DNA of 64,000 nucleotides from Phaseolus vulgaris (taxonomy: Eukaryota > Streptophyta > Magnoliopsida > Fabales > Fabaceae). Position numbers and translations under genes: made by a program. Within the stretch, counting starts at the first letter, position 1, and each line of letters opens with the position of its first letter. Below, one piece after another: positions 38,319 through 51,159 of this stretch. The stretch spans positions 8,848,013 through 8,912,012 of the forward strand of contig NC_023749.2 in NCBI RefSeq assembly GCF_000499845.2, read 5' to 3'. The notes under the pieces were generated by a model. It was not told the origin of the DNA, searched no databases, and worked only from the letters and a program-made list of their open reading frames with translations.

Positions 38319-38448
38319 AAGTTTGTTGGAGATCTTACATCAACTAAAAATTAAGACATTTCATAGTTTATAAGTGGATGCAAACTTCACCTTATAAATC
38401 GATTTTAAGAGGTTGAGTTAGGCTTAAAGTCAACTTCTTAATAAAGTT
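38319..38448 (+). mobile_element. Solo TRIM LTR with perfect 5-bp duplication
   Basis: A 120-bp LTR (38324-38443), TGTTGGAGATCTTAC to CTTCTTAATA, flanked on both sides by AAGTT (38319-38323 and 38444-38448). The same length as the intron-8 copy's LTR, which fixes the true LTR ends of this family. Confidence 0.9.
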
Positions 38449-38824
38449 ATCCAAAGGAAAACAATGAAAACAAGGTCTTAAATAGAAACAACTCAATTTA
38501 TCATCTTTTTATCAAATGCATTCATACATCCATACAGATCAAACATTGACCCACATATCAATCATATTCAACAAAGAATATATATTGGTTCCTTTTCAAG
38601 GACATGTATTTCCACCATATATTTAACATCTAACTTATTTTAGCACCTCATATATACAAACCTCGACTACATGAATTAGAGTGAGTTTAAATTATATCCT
38701 TACTCATACTACAACATGTGTTCTTATTCATTCTTTTAGAGTCCAACATGTGATCTAATAATACAATAAACCCTCATTCAGTTTCTCACCAAAGATACTT
38801 CCACTTGACCAAAAATAGTTTTGT

Positions 38825-39275
38825 TGAGCGAGTATCAGATGATACAAATGATGGAATAACCCATATTATACTTTCGCTTAGCGCATCTACTTTGGTTTGA
38901 GCAAGGATATTAGATTAAGCACTCAATATAGTGACCTAGACGATACATATGCTTAAGCACATCTATTTACACTCAAGTTAGGCTATTAGATGAAGGAATC
39001 AATAAAGTGACTCGAATGCTACCTTCACTTAAGCACATTTGTTTTCACTCGAACGAGAGTATTTGATGAAACACTCAATAGAGTGGCTCAAACAATACCT
39101 TTGCTTAAGTTCATTTGTTTTCGCTCAAGCGAGGGTATCAGACGATACTCTCACGTAAACGACTCAAACAAAACCTTCGTTTGAGCCTTTATTGAGCTGG
39201 GGCATCAAATGAAGGACTCATTGGAGTGACTCAGATGATACTCTCACTTAGTGACTCAAAAGAACCTTTTGCACT
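38825..39275 (+). repeat. Degenerate 76-bp tandem array, 5-6 units
   Basis: Units begin roughly CGCTTAAGCACATTTGTTTTC, contain CTCAAGCGAG, then TATCAGATGA and ACTCAATAGAGTGACTC, and end GATACCTT. Starts near 38874, 38948, 39023, 39100 and 39176, with partial units at both ends. Units are about 70-80% alike by eye. Confidence 0.85.
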
Positions 39276-40146
39276 AGCATATAGACCCTTTTAGAAACGA
39301 AATTATCCTTATCTTGAACTTCGAACCACATCTCCCTCTCGTTTCATAAGATTATCCCTCTTAAAATACAATGGAAGAAATTAACTTACATGAAGACTTA
39401 AAATAAAATAAAAACTTTGATCAAACAAATTAGGAATAAATCTAATTCAATATATAAGGCAAAAAATTTGGACTCATTATGTAATTTAAGAACGTCAAGC
39501 TCAACATCCAATTGAAAGCGTCAAACTCAACATGTAATTAAAAATCATCAAAGTCAATCACGCTGTTGGAGAGCGTCCAACTCAACATGCAGGTGAAACT
39601 ATAGGCTCAACATATACCAGATGAACTTCAAACTCACAGGCACCAAAGAACTTAAATTCACATACAACCTAAGAACTTCAAGCTCATTCATGTAACAAAA
39701 CATTATTCTCTTAAACCTTCCCAAACAAAACAAACTTTATATCAAAATCATCAACTAGGTTATTTAAGGTAGCTAAATTTACTTGAAATATTCAACTACT
39801 CCAAGTTGAAACCCAACAAGTACCGTTTCAACAAACTAAAAATGTTATTTTGGCCCAAGAGTAACATAGATTAATCTCTACCCATCAAACTTCGCATGCA
39901 AGCATCTATACCTAAACATTCAATCAATCCAACAAGAAATCATCTTAAGAAAAGAGATAAAAAATAATATATTTTGAACAAAATTTGATAGATCTTTGTT
40001 ATGTAATTAAATATACCTACTTACTTTTTGTAATTTTTTTCAATCACAAATTATCCAATTCGTATTTTTGTTCTCAAAAGCTATATAAAACATAATTTAT
40101 GATTCTTTTATAAATTGATCATGTTTTTAAAACTTACACACACACG

Positions 40147-40186
<40 letters not shown>

Positions 40187-41904
40187 TCTACGTTTAATTA
40201 AAAGTTCTTTTACATAAATTATATATACAAATTTTATATTAATAGAAAAGTATTTAATAATTCACTCATATAGATTAAAATTGATATAAATATTTTATAA
40301 ATATTAAAAAATAATTTATTTATATTAGTGTGACTTCATTTAAAAGGTAATTAATATGAATATTGATGCTGAAATGAAACTGTAATTTAATATATAGTTG
40401 GATTGAAAAAAAATTATATAAATTTTATTAATTGTGTAATATTGATAAAAGTTTATGATTTGATATTTCTTTAAATATATACACTAAATGTGTTTAAACT
40501 AAAAGTATAGTAAATAAAAATTCTCGGTACATAATATTTTTTTTTAATTTATAAACAATTTAAATTCTACAATAGTACTATATTAGGTGATAAAATTTCT
40601 GTAGCGAAAAAATATACTATAAGGTTTCACAAAATTATATAACTCCATGAAAAAAAATCTAAAATAATTATTTATAATTTGTTTACATGTTTTAATGCTT
40701 CCAAAATATTAAGAAGAATGAGTTAGGTAAGTGATCCATAGGGACATAATTATTTGACTAACTGTTTGAAGCACTTATCGAGACTTAACAAGCATCCATC
40801 AACACAACATGATTATATAATTATCACCCAGAATGTTACTCTATTATCGAGATTAATTCAATAACTTGTTCTAATATTTCAAACTCAAAATCAGATACCC
40901 ACTACGATGCTATAAGTATGCACTTCACACAAGATAAATGTACAAATTTATTACAAGAATTAATACTCGAACAACCAAATTTCGAATCTTAACTTGAACA
41001 CGTCGGAGTGCCTTTTACAAATAACTCACCTTAAACTGAAACCAAAGATCAAAGTCGAAAACCATAAACACAACAATTATTTAAGAAAACAACTCATTCT
41101 TTCGTTCAACATAATGAATTTGTTTGTGTTTCTTCTTATTTATTATTCTTTTTACCTATTTTTATTTTCATGTTACAGTGTATTGTAGCTGTGGAAAAAA
41201 AATAGGCATTTGGTGCAGAGAAAAGCATGAGCGAGTTTTTTATGTTGATATATGCAGCATGAAATTGAATTGATGGTGGGGTGCATTCACAGAATCATCA
41301 TTGCCATATATGCTATTGGGAGTTTGGTGTAAAGATTAAAGGTTCACGAGAGATATCTGCACAAAGTATCCCTTCTCTCCATTTCATTCATCAATGTCAT
41401 CCTGTGTCAAGAAAAATTCACATATCTCATGAGGATTTCAAGTTTTGCAATAAATTCATAAATCTCTAAATTTTCACATTTCTTTCTGCTAATAAAAATA
41501 AAATATTACATTTTTTTTAAGTTCCAATTACCCATTTTAGACATAGTTATATAGTTTAATTAAGTTCTAAATATTTTTCTAAATTTAAATGTTTCTAATT
41601 GAATTTTTATTACAAAATTTGTTCTATTGAGTGCCTAATATTTTGTTAGGTACCTCTCCTCTGATTTTATCTTAAACCCAATTACATTCCTGCTATTTTT
41701 GTCTTCCCATCTTCAATTTTTCAGATTAATTTTGTTTTCTTATCTTTAACTTATTAGATTAATTTGTTGTTTATCTTTCTAATTTCTTCCAACTTGTTTA
41801 TTTAAATATTTACAATTACAATACAACTTTGTATATAAGATGAGTTTAGTTATACCTTCAAAGAAAACTTTTAAGAACATAATTCTAATTTTGTATATAC
41901 TATT
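39276..41904. other. AT-rich intergenic DNA
   Basis: No gene recognised. 39485-39690 repeats TCAAGCTCAACAT-like phrases irregularly. A (TA)n microsatellite of about 33 bp lies at 40150-40183. A 62-codon frame at 41281-41469 has no recognisable feature. Confidence 0.55.
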
Positions 41905-42232
41905 TCAATATTTTATGAGAAAATCATTAAATAAAAATTAATTTTAGAGATAAAAATAATTAATTATTATATTAATTAAATTAATTTTTATCTTAAAGAT
42001 TAAAATAACCATTAATATTTAAAATAATTTTTATTATTAATAAATAATTTTTAATTATTAATTAGATATTAATTTAGAAACTATATATTAATAATAATAA
42101 TTACTTTAAATATTAATTATTTTAGTCTCTAAAATAATATCTAATTTAATTAATATAATAATTAATTGTTTTTTATCTTTAACATTAATTTATATTTAAT
42201 GAGTTTTTTTATGTTTTTTTTCATAAAATATA
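41905..42232. mobile_element. Foldback MITE with arms of about 150 bp
   Basis: The left arm (about 41905-42055) and the right arm (about 42080-42232) are reverse complements with scattered mismatches; AATTAATTATTATATTAATT is shared exactly. Outer ends are ATATTTTATGAGAAAA against ATATTTTATGAAAAAA. No coding sequence, and the target duplication is unclear in this AT-rich context. Confidence 0.65.
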
Positions 42233-43957
42233 AAAAAAAATCTCCCAACGTCATAAAATATGTCTTTTTCATTCTTTGATTAGATTTTTCCTAAAAAACA
42301 TGACAGGTAGATTTTTTTTACTAAAAGTAAGTGATGATAATCTAATTTTGTTGAGTTAAAATAAAAAATTATTGAAACAAAATACTGTATTGTTCTTGTT
42401 AAATTATTTTATGTGGTAATGCATTAAAAAATAGTAAAAGTGACATATTATCTACTTGACGTGTAGACAATGTATATAATTATAATCGAGATACTTTTAT
42501 CCATCAAACATAATTTAATCATTTTCAACCATTAAAATTCTCAAGAAATATTATACTTAAGTTTTCTTTTATTGCTGACTTGAGTCTAAACCTAAATTTT
42601 AAAATATCTAGTTATTATATTAAATAGGCTTAAATATATTAATAAATTTTATTTTATTTTGATTTCTATAAAAAAAATGAGATTAACCTGAGGAAAACAG
42701 ATATGAAAATGACAGATAATAGAAAAACATAAAATAAAGAGAAAAAATAAATTAACAAATTTGTAGTGAGAAACTAAACTGGTAGAAAGATGAAGACATA
42801 GTGATGGTGGGGTACACTTCACAAGTTATCAATAGGAATATTAATTATTGAGAAAAGTAGAAAAAACAAGAAAATATAAAAATATAAAATATAAAATGCT
42901 AGCTGTGAACAATCTTCTTCTGTACATTATCCAAACACCTACTAGTCGTTTAATAATATCAACTATGCACCACAACAACAAAACTAATATAATAATATTA
43001 AAAAAAGTAAGATTTTAAAAATATCTATAGCACCATATTATTTAAATATCTATAGTTACATTCTAAATTTCTAATAAAAATGCATTCCACTGGTTTACAT
43101 AAACCACTAGAATTACTAATAAAACATGCAAATGCTATATAAGTTGAATTTCTGAACCTCACAATATTTGAACATATCTTAAGATTTAAAAATATCTATA
43201 AATCATCCATTAATGAAGTTCATTTTGATGGTTAACAAGATTTATAGACCAATTTAAGTGTGTTTTATCTTGAAGATGTAAAATTATTATACTTTCAATT
43301 TCATTTATGATTTTTTATTTTTTTGTGACAAAGAAATATGTTTACCTCATTGCTTCAATCCTCTATAGTATAAAGTTGTTATTATTAAAAACCTTTTGAT
43401 CTTAAATTTGGTGACATGTCTTAGTTATTGATTTTTTTTATTTTTTCCTTTTTATCATCAATTATTGCATTTTTAACAATAGAATATAATAAGAGAAAGA
43501 GAAGAACGAAACTTTGTTTTATTGATCAATGGTTCACAATCAAACACAGAGATTACGTGTGAAAAACAAATTACTTTATATTCAAATACCAAGTGTAACA
43601 AAAAACTATTGAGAGAATTTATGCTTTACACTATCTTAAGAGTTTAAAATAATAAATATACTAACATTTTCTTAGACCCATTAGATACCTTTTCACTAAA
43701 ATTATTAATTTGGAGTTAATCTCAAACTACTTCTAAAATAAGTTTTATATTATTGATCTAATTGAATTGAAAAAATCCTAGTGTCCATATAAGTAAATTT
43801 AACTCGCCCCAAAACAATTAATTCTTAAATATTTTTCAAAATTACATAAGTCTTTACAATATTATAAATTACAAATCAATTCTTACAAATTAATTTTTAA
43901 ATATTTTATAATAATGATAAATTGATCCTTAATTATTTTTATTATTTGTAACTTAAT
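42233..43957. other. AT-rich intergenic DNA, nothing identified
   Basis: Homopolymer-rich with no open frame of note and no clear terminal repeats. Confidence 0.5.
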
Positions 43958-45125
43958 TGTAAGGTTGAGATCCATCCCAACTTTCCAGTGTCAAGCTCAA
44001 CCCAATCTGACTTGTGTTCGATTTGACCCAGTCCAACCTTGCATGACTTAAGTGCAACTTGACTAGACATTTCTTGACTTGGACTGAACTTGATATGATC
44101 CAAGTACAATTTGGTTTGACCTTGAACTGAGCTAACTTGGTCTGACCTCAATCTGTCCCAACTCAGTTTGACTTTAGCCAGATCAAACTTGGTTTAACAT
44201 TAACCCTTATTAACATGAGCTTAGCCCGACCAACAAAGCTTTAATTGGATTTGACACCTCCTAAATGGACTAGGTCTGACCAACCTAACATGGGCTCATT
44301 TGGGCTTGACTCAAACTAACTTGGATCCAACCCAACTTAGTCTCATCTTGACATGGGTTAGAATTAATGCATTCAACCTGACATAGGCTTAACCTAAACT
44401 AATTTGGACTTGTCTCAATCCAACTTAATTTGACCTATCCCGACCAAGCCTAACTTGGACTCAACCCAATAACATTTCATGACTTGGGCCAACCTAACTT
44501 GACCTTTCCTAATAAGGTTCCAACCTGACTTAGGTTCAACCCAACTCAATTTGACATGAGCCCGACTTGACTTAATCTAACCCCTGATCATAGACCAACT
44601 TGGTCTTACCTTGGTCTAATCCAACTCGGACTGATTGACCCACATAACCCAACCTGACATGGGCTTGACTTGACATGAGTTTAACTTAGGCTAATCATGT
44701 CTCATCCTAACAAGAGATGACTCGACACTACTCGATATGACGTAAGACCAACTAAACTTGACTTGAACTTGGACAACTTTGGCCCAACCCGACCAACTTG
44801 ACATAGTCACGACCCAACCTAACTTGACCTAGGCTCCACTCGACTCAATCTAACTTGGACTCGATCTAACTCAATCTAATGTAGGCTCGACTCGATTTGG
44901 TCTAACATGGATTGGGCTCCTCTCAACCTAACTTGACTTGAGCCAAGCCAAACTCGACTTGACTTTAACCTGATTTATCTCTTATTGACTTAAACCTGAT
45001 TTGACTTGAACCCGACTCAACATACATTGATCGATCTTGACTAATTTGATATCATCCCGTCCTGACCTAATTTGACCAATGACCTAATCTTACACCTACC
45101 ATCTTGAGTTTGAATTTGGATTGAC
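43958..45125 (+). repeat. TTGAC-rich degenerate minisatellite island
   Basis: About 1.17 kb composed almost wholly of short phrases such as AACTTGACCT, CCAACCTAAC, ACTTGGACT and CCCGACTTGA. Composition changes abruptly at both sides to plain AT-rich DNA. By hand I count about 25 TTGAC on the plus strand, about 20 of them TTGAC[C/T], against one or two on the minus strand. There is no fixed long period; the core looks like a 10-bp phrase with many variants. No coding frame of interest. Confidence 0.85.
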
Positions 45126-48100
45126 TAAATATTTTTTATATGTATAAATATTTTTAATTAAATATTTATCTTTTTATTTTATTTTTTTTTTAAGTAAGAT
45201 TTTTTACTTTAAACAATTGCCCTTAAGTTAGCATCATCATTAACCAATATTTCACGCCCTTCACTAAATAACTATGATTTGAATAAACTTTTACATAATT
45301 TTAAATATATATAACTATATTTTGGAGGGAAGTTTGATGGGGGGAGAGATTTTGATACCTTTGAAGAATCACTAATATGACTTCAATAGTTCATAGTGAT
45401 CTTAAATAGAAAGTGAAACCTACAAAAACTTAGACATTCAAATGCCCAAGATAAACAATAAAAATATATAAAATTTTATATTAACAAAGAATAATTTTAT
45501 AGTTTATTTACATGTACAAAAAAGCAATGAAATATATATTTTTGATAAGATTCAACAGTAGTTACATGGAAGTAAGTGGTGATGTGATGGTTCCGAGGTT
45601 ATGTTAATCTAAGGCAGTTTTGAAATGGATTGATTGATTGTGTGTTGTGTTTGAAAAAGCAGAGCATGAAGCAGACAAGTAGTGTGTTGATTATGGCTGG
45701 CATTGAAAGAAGCATATTACGCCAAAAAATGATGATAGTTTCTCAGAGTATTCAACACACTCATCGATGGTCTCAGTATTATAACCGCGAATTCGGAAAC
45801 TTGGGCATCTATAAACAAGACACTATCCACCATTGGGGTTTTCTACCTTCTAATTCAACTCAACCTCATCATCACCACTTCCATTTTCTCATTATTTCTC
45901 TTCAATTTAATAAAACTTTTTTTTATCTCATGTAAGAATTACAAAGAATGAATAAATGAATAATAAAAGATAAAGCACTAATAAGAAACACTTTTTTGTC
46001 CTTCCAAGAAAGGAAGAGACATAGTTAAATAAATAACTAAAAAAAGTAAAATATTTAAGTTGTTGTTTATTTAATTAAATATCTAAAATACCTAAGAACA
46101 AAATTTCATGAAAAAAAAGGTATTTATCTAATTAAATCTTTATAGTACATGAAAAAAAATACATATATTATTTTTTAAAATATAGAGGAGAGTCGTTGAT
46201 AACAATCATTTCTTAATCAAATTAAAAGAAAATTCAATTTTAGTGTAAAGATCGTTTAACAACCGTGTTGGACCATCTAGTACTAGAGATGTGATAATAT
46301 AAATTTGATTGGAATGACTCATAATCATCTTATGCAATACTGAATGCAATGCAACAAAGTTTAAAACTTATATGTAAACAAGAAAGGTTAGTAATAACAA
46401 TAAAGTAAAATGAGGATTGAGTAAAAAAAGTAGGTTGGCTCCCAATTTCATGAAATCCTCATTGGTTATCATAAGATTATCATCTATCCAATTCTCACAC
46501 AAATGTCAAAATTAATCAAACAAATGTCAATCAAATTCAACATAATATTATCGACAAAACAAGTGTTTTTTGACGTATTTAGTATGTTACTCATCTTCAA
46601 GTGTTTACTCATTATATGGTTATTTTCTACCTCTTAAACTAAGCAAACAAGAGATTGATTATAATTAAGCAAACTAAGTCTTGAGTGTGTTGTGGGACTC
46701 TTCAATTCCCCCCATTCTAATGAGGTTTCTTTTATAATATTCGTTTTTTTTTTGCACAAAATTGAATTCAAAATCTGTCTCAGGATATTGTTTGACAATT
46801 ATTGAATGTTTCCTTTTTTCTGTTTCAACTTATTAAGCATATGTTCTAATTCCCAATCACTTTCACATCTCGTTTTCACTTTTATTTATATTTACTTGAA
46901 TAATGTATTTGAATGATATTTGCTCAGTTTATGGCACATTTTAAGGAAGAATTTTAATAGCATAAATTGAGAGAATGTCCTCGTATAAGATTAAAATATT
47001 TTGGTTATTACTTCGATATTTTGGAAAGACTGTCTAATTGATGTGAAAGATGAGACTCTATAGTCCTTGACAAAATTTACCAGACTTCAATTCCATGTAA
47101 TTCTTCATCTGCATTATCCTTAATAAAGTCCATAATATTTACATATGGTCAATATAAAAAAAGAATAAAATGTATCTAAAAAATAGATTTAAACAATGAT
47201 TCTAATTAATGTCTATTTTCATATAGTGATGCAAACCTAATCTAATTTTACTCTCAAATACAATCTAAATGCGAGCATTAAACACTATAAAGTAAATAAA
47301 GATATACTCATTAATCCTATCATTTCATAATTATGTTTTTTATTTTCTATATTATATAAATTACTGTGATTTTTACATTAAAAATACCAAGGAATTAAAT
47401 GTCTAAGTAAAAGTATAATGCAGACATTCGATCTTAATATTAAGTGCACTTTATTATATTTTATACAATATTATTCTTCATGATTAATTAAAAGTTAAGA
47501 AAAGTGAACGTGTATTTAATATATTTCCATAATAAAATGTGAGAAAGAATGTGTTCGAAAAAATGTTATTTATCAACAGCACTCTTCTTATAAAAAATAA
47601 ATAAAAAAAACTAGTGAAACTAGACCACACCACTAGTTAAACTAGGAAACACAGGTGTTGTCCTTTTTTTAATAACATTAAATTAAATATATCATAATAT
47701 TTTTAGTGTTAAATTGTCTTTTTGACATAGTATAGAAAAATTATGAATATACGTTTTAAAATTTGCAGAAAAAGAAAATTACAACTCCAATGAATGAGAA
47801 AAAAAAATTGAAAAAAAATTTCAACAATAAAATCAAAGATAAAAAGTTGATGGAGTTAAAACAAAGTAGAGACAGAATGTAAGTTGATCGACGAATTAGA
47901 AATAAAACGAAAAAAAATAATAACCACACCATTTTAATGATAAAATAAAAAATATTAAGTACTTAGAATAATGTTTTTGATAAAAATTTAATTAAAAATA
48001 CTTAAATTAATAAATATTTAAAACTTAAAATCAAACCATAAAATTTAACAACATTGGTCATTATTAATTTTCTATATTAGTTCGTGGTTTTCGTGAAGTG

Positions 48101-49440
48101 TCATTATTCTAATAATCTATTATATATCATTAACTTTTATATAATGTATGCAAAACTTAGTTATTCTTTAACATATACATTCAAATGAAAAAGGTCTAGA
48201 GCAAACAGTCAAAATTTGTCTTTCGTCTTTAAATTTTGTTAAAGAAAATATTTCAAAAGATTTTTTTTTTTTTAAAGAAAGTACCAGAAAAAAATATTAA
48301 TAACAAGAGAATGTGTTTAAGCATAAAATAGACGGGGAAAAAAAAATTATTTGAGAGATACAATTATTTTGAAAAGAAGCTATTACTCTAAAAAACAATC
48401 AAAAAATCTTTGTAATTATGTTTAATTAAAATTTTGTTTATCAAAATTTAGAATTGAAATGTTTTACAATCATTTATTTTTAAATATGCATTTTTACAAA
48501 ATAAATAAGGATCTTAAAAATACACCATAAAGTAATATTATATTTACATATTGTTATAAAAAAAATGGTAATCTTTGATGCAAAAATTATCACATACAAT
48601 TTTAATTTACATTTTATATGTTTTATTATCTTACATCATTTTTAAAATTTCCATAAAATTTTTCTCCTATATAAGAATGTTGTAAAATTCACATCTTAAT
48701 AACTTTTATTTACTTGTTAAGAGATATTTTCAAAATAAAAATAATAATTTTTCATTCTAGTAAAGTCTTATTTAAAATATACAATATCACATATTTTAAT
48801 AGAGAAATCTTAAAAGAATTAGATCTTTAACTTATTACCTATCTCCCACGTTTAAAACTGCAACTAAGAATTAAAAAAATAGTAGGCCAGGCCTAATTTA
48901 AAGTGGATCAACTATTTAAGCCCGTTGTAATGTACATAAAATAAGCCTTTTGCATTCTGCACCCCATAAAATTTAACTCCACCTCTATATAATCTGAAAA
49001 TTATTTTTACATTTTTAAAATTATATTTTAGAGAATATAAAATCCAAAATATGTATTTCAGAATGTATAATCTGGAATACATAGAAACACATATTTTATA
49101 TTTTAGATCGTATATTCTGAAATATATAATTTTTTTATCCTTTTAAATTAATTTTGAATACAATTAATTTATTTAAAAGAGTATTTTTTAATTTTAAACA
49201 CAAATAATTTATTTAATAAGAACAATATTAACTAAAAGTAAACATTCTTATATATATAATAATCATTGTTAAAATTAAAAATACAAAATATAAGTAATAG
49301 AATATATCCATGTTGCCTGCTATAAAGCCTGGGGACGTCTGTATAAACTACCCTTTCATCCGTGACACCCTAAACTAACTACAATGCATTGTGATTTTTA
49401 TCTCACATTATTAAAGGATACAAATACCAGAATTACAGAA
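45126..49440. other. AT-rich intergenic DNA
   Basis: No recognised gene. A 101-codon plus-strand frame at 45630-45935 with a His-rich C-terminal part has no identifiable domain or clear splice context; I do not call it a gene. 49020-49130 has short mirrored TATTCTGAAATA-like phrases. The rest is featureless. Confidence 0.5.
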
Positions 49441-49864
49441 GGAGGATCCTAATATTAATTGGGAGTCTTTTCTCATTATCAGTTGCTTCTCTTTATATAG
49501 AAGAATAATTAGGTGTCTTTTCTAATTATCAGTTGTTTCTCTTTATATAGAAGAATAATTGAGTGTCTTTTCTAATTATCAATTACTTCTCTTTATATAA
49601 GAGAATAATTGGGTGTCTTTTCTAATTATCAGTTGTTTCTCTTTATAGAGGGGAATAACCTTTATTTTATCTCTTTGTGTGTTATGATTCTAGTATTTAA
49701 TTATTGATTATTTCCTTTTTTAGTTAAACCCTATAATGAGTGTACTACTTATATATATTCAGACCATTTGTTCTGATTTGAATAATAAGAAAGAAGAGAT
49801 ATTCATTCTCATATCCTTTGTTTTCAGTTTACTCTTTTGTTCATCTCTGTTCTATTTTGTAATA
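49441..49864 (+). repeat. Copia 5' LTR (right part), left end undefined
   Basis: Followed at 49865-49876 by TGGTATCAGAGC, the perfect tRNA-Met primer binding site of Copia elements, so the LTR must end close to 49864. It contains a fourfold 50-bp repeat and a TATATATA-type box near 49750. The left end may lie upstream of 49441. Confidence 0.6.
49463..49662 (+). repeat. 50-bp x 4 minisatellite inside the LTR
   Basis: Four consecutive 50-bp units starting at 49463, 49513, 49563 and 49613, each GTGTCTTTTCTAATTATC..., differing at a few bases; the last decays at its end. Confidence 0.9.
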
Positions 49865-49910
49865 TGGTATCAGAGCTCTGATCATCAGAGCTCTGATCAT
49901 CAGAGCTCTG
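49865..49910 (+). repeat. Primer binding site with 15-bp repeat
   Basis: TGGTATCAGAGC at 49865-49876 is followed by tandem CAGAGCTCTGATCAT units (49871-49885, 49886-49900 and a partial one to 49910), so the 3' part of the primer binding site occurs three times. Confidence 0.85.
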
Positions 49911-49926
49911 CTTGCTACATTTATTC

Positions 49927-50775
49927 ATGGGTGAAGTTGATGATCCCTCACAAGATCTTAGTTCACCTTACCATGTTAGTTCATCAGATAATCCTTCCTT
50001 TCTTATTGTCCCTATTATTCTCGAGGGACCAAATTATCATCATTGGTCTCGTTCGTTTCAAATGAGCCTAATTTCAAAGAACAAAATAGGTTTCATTGAT
50101 GGAACTATAGAAGCTCCCAATCGTACCAAATAATTGTCTCCAACATGGCAGAGAGCCAATATGTTGGTTGTTTCGTGGATTCTCAAGACTGTTTCTCAAT
50201 CCATCGCGTAGAGCATCATTTGTATGGACAATGCCTTTGACATATGGAATGATTTAAAGGAAAGGTTCTCACAAGGAGACATGATTCGTATTTCTGATAT
50301 CCAAGAGATGATTTCTTCTTTAAACAAGGTGAGTTGACTGTTACAAACTATTTCACTCAATTAAAAATTCTTTGGGATGAACTTGATCTTTTCAGCCCGC
50401 TATCCGCTTCTTCATGTGCCTCTAAATGCAATACTTTTGTGAATGTTTCTAAATATAAAACACAAGCCCAGAAATTTCTAAGGGGGCTAAATGATAATTA
50501 TTCGACTGTGAGAACTCAAATTCTATTGATGGACCCTTTGCCATCCTTGAATAAAGTTTGCTCTTTTGTTACACAATAAGAGAGGCAAATATTTGGTGAT
50601 CAATCCAAGGCAATGATTGCTACTAGCAAAGGAGGTTATAAAAACAATGCTACAACCTATGGCAGAGGTGCTAGATACGGAAGAGGAAGCAATGGAAGGA
50701 CATGACATACCATTGATACATGCTATAAAAAGCATGACTTTCCACCTCATTTCAAGTTTAAAAATCAGAATCATG
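49927..50775 (+). pseudogene. Copia gag remnant
   Basis: ATG at 49927 opens a Gag frame (ILEGPNYHHWSRSFQMSL and IGFIDGTIEAP, the DUF4219-type start), with a stop after 69 codons, then RANMLVVSWILKTVSQSIA, NAFDIWNDLKERFSQGD and, in a shifted frame from 50334, TVTNYFTQLKILWDELD and FLRGLNDNYSTVRTQILL (UBN2/gag-polypeptide region). Near 50700-50760 a CYKKHDFPPHF stretch is what remains of the zinc knuckle. No pol follows; a TRIM fragment adjoins instead. It is dead. Confidence 0.8.
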
Positions 50776-50928
50776 ATATTAGAGTCATTTAAAGTCTATC
50801 CTAGCAAGTGTTTGATGGGTCTATCGTGTCACCCGCTATCAGACCGTTATCGGACCACCCATCATATGTTATCCCCATGTACCGGTTTTATGAGGTTGAG
50901 TTAGGCTTAAAGTTCACTTCGTAATACA
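50776..50928 (+). mobile_element. TRIM fragment (internal region plus LTR end)
   Basis: Starts with a decayed primer binding site ATATTAGAGTCATTT, then internal GGGTCTATCGTGTCACCCGC and TTATCGGACCACCCAT, then the last part of an LTR ending CACTTCGTAATACA. The 5' LTR is missing, apparently lost at the joint with the gag remnant. Confidence 0.75.
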
Positions 50929-51159
50929 CATTGAAATATGTTGTGTCACATGTCCATAGTGATCATAAGCTACAAAATATCAACGATCTTCTTGAATACG
51001 TAATGCATTCATTGAACCAATGCATTAAGCATTTGAAAAATAAAAACAAAAAATCATGACGTATTAACATAAATAACTCACCGGACAAGCATGCTCGTGG
51101 TCATTTTTTGCCATAATTTTTGTCCATCCGAGGAAGTATGTAGGGATGTGGCACATATA

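Noticed and set aside
41190..41470. Possible microRNA precursor or small gene
   Set aside because: I could not find a convincing stem or a known miRNA sequence, and the 62-codon frame has no features.
45630..45935. A 101-codon plus-strand frame
   Set aside because: No recognisable domain, no splice or promoter support, His-rich low-complexity end; not enough to call a gene.
49020..49130. Short inverted phrases around TATTCTGAAATA
   Set aside because: Arms are short and imperfect in very AT-rich DNA; could be chance.
49463..49662. Regular 50-bp repeats resembling a CRISPR array
   Set aside because: Units are contiguous without unique spacers, in an LTR of a plant retrotransposon.
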